NCBI GenBank assembly: GCA_902781045.1
Contig: CACZHT010000018.1
Coordinates: forward strand, 27,373 to 84,423
Length of the DNA: 57,051 nt
Direction of reading: 5' to 3'
Source of the DNA: an uncultured Bacteroidales bacterium
GTDB taxonomy: Bacteria; Bacteroidota; Bacteroidia; Bacteroidales; Muribaculaceae
Shown: piece after piece, positions 56,850 to 57,051 of the stretch
How positions within the stretch are numbered: position 1 is the first letter of the stretch
Layout of the letters: every line of letters begins with the position of its first letter
Made by a program: the position numbers and the translations under genes
Notes under the pieces: generated by a model
The model's input: the letters and a program-made list of their open reading frames with translations, nothing else
Database searches by the model: none
Told to the model about the DNA's origin: nothing

Positions 56850-57051
56850 TTAGCCTCTCAACAATTTTTGCAATTCAGTGCAATTACTGCCTCGCTGGCT
56901 TTTTTAGCCTCTCAACAATTTTTGCAATCATGTGCAATTACTGCCTCGCTGCTTTTAGCCTCTCAACAATTTTTGCAATTCAGTGCAATTACTGCCTCGC
57001 TTGCTTTTAGCCTCTCAACAATTTTTGCAATTCAGTGCAATTACTGCCTCG
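56850..57051. repeat. 53-bp repeat array running off the window edge
   Basis: Four forward units begin near 56855, 56909, 56960 and 57012 with the same conserved and semi-conserved parts as the array at 55.9 kb. The last unit continues to the final base, so the array is longer than seen. Confidence 0.88.

Noticed and set aside
55921..57051. CRISPR array
   Set aside because: The unit is about 53 bp with both parts conserved, orientation switches within the array, and no cas genes are present.

Overview
The window looks like chromosomal DNA from a gut- or mouth-type Bacteroidales (Prevotellaceae or Muribaculaceae-like; genus not determinable by eye). The pointers are: many promoters of the Bacteroidota form TTTG, about 20 bp, TAnnTTTG, and no obvious Shine-Dalgarno sites; a BspA-type leucine-rich-repeat surface protein; a C-terminal type IX secretion (T9SS) sorting domain; C10 and C69 peptidases; a Bacteroidota-type porin; and the GGGtGRT/NifU-like pair. 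No rRNA, tRNA or CRISPR was found.

Layout. (1) 0.4-16 kb is mostly housekeeping: a TrmH-family RNA methyltransferase, radA, a 1775-residue BspA-like protein with a dockerin-type tail, a membrane pyrophosphatase (hppA), and a GGGtGRT/NifU-like operon. A COG1672-type ATPase gene sits just downstream of hppA as a cassette, bounded by 142-bp direct copies of the hppA 3' end plus its terminator. (2) 16-26.8 kb holds a family-90 glycosyltransferase, a rhodanese/metallo-beta-lactamase fusion, a PD-(D/E)XK transposase-family protein, a secreted propeller protein with a Gly/Thr linker, and several uncharacterised proteins including a paralogous pair. (3) 26.8-34.4 kb is clearly more AT-rich and looks acquired. 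It contains a retron (structured ncRNA with a1/a2 repeats, NAxxH/YADD/VTG reverse transcriptase, and a tightly coupled 305-residue partner with a HEPN-like motif). Upstream lie a WYL regulator, a 975-residue propeller-like protein, a WG-repeat protein and a small protein. (4) 36.8-41.8 kb is a compact, translationally coupled operon: Ser/Thr kinase fused to LRR repeats, a NADAR-like protein, a DarT-like ADP-ribosyltransferase fused to a vWA domain, a PP2C-like phosphatase, and a 55-residue protein. This is the best candidate for a new system: a kinase-phosphatase-vWA (TerY-P-like) triad wired to a DarT/NADAR-type toxin-antidote pair. (5) 42-57 kb returns to secreted and envelope functions: a T9SS cargo with three internal repeats, a C69 dipeptidase, a porin/solute-binding/unknown operon, an AAA-ATPase/nuclease-like protein, a C10 protease with dockerin-type tail, and an aldo/keto reductase with ferredoxin motifs. 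The right edge is a GxxExxY-family gene embedded in inverted arrays of a 53-bp repeat.

Intergenic DNA is rich in repeats: a MITE-like element with the GGGGACGGTTCTTTTT motif, 53-bp arrays, AATTATGAATT and TTAACTATTAACT runs, and a 21-bp motif shared by distant sites. Functions are assigned by eye from motifs. No database search was run, and family names come from memory of those families.
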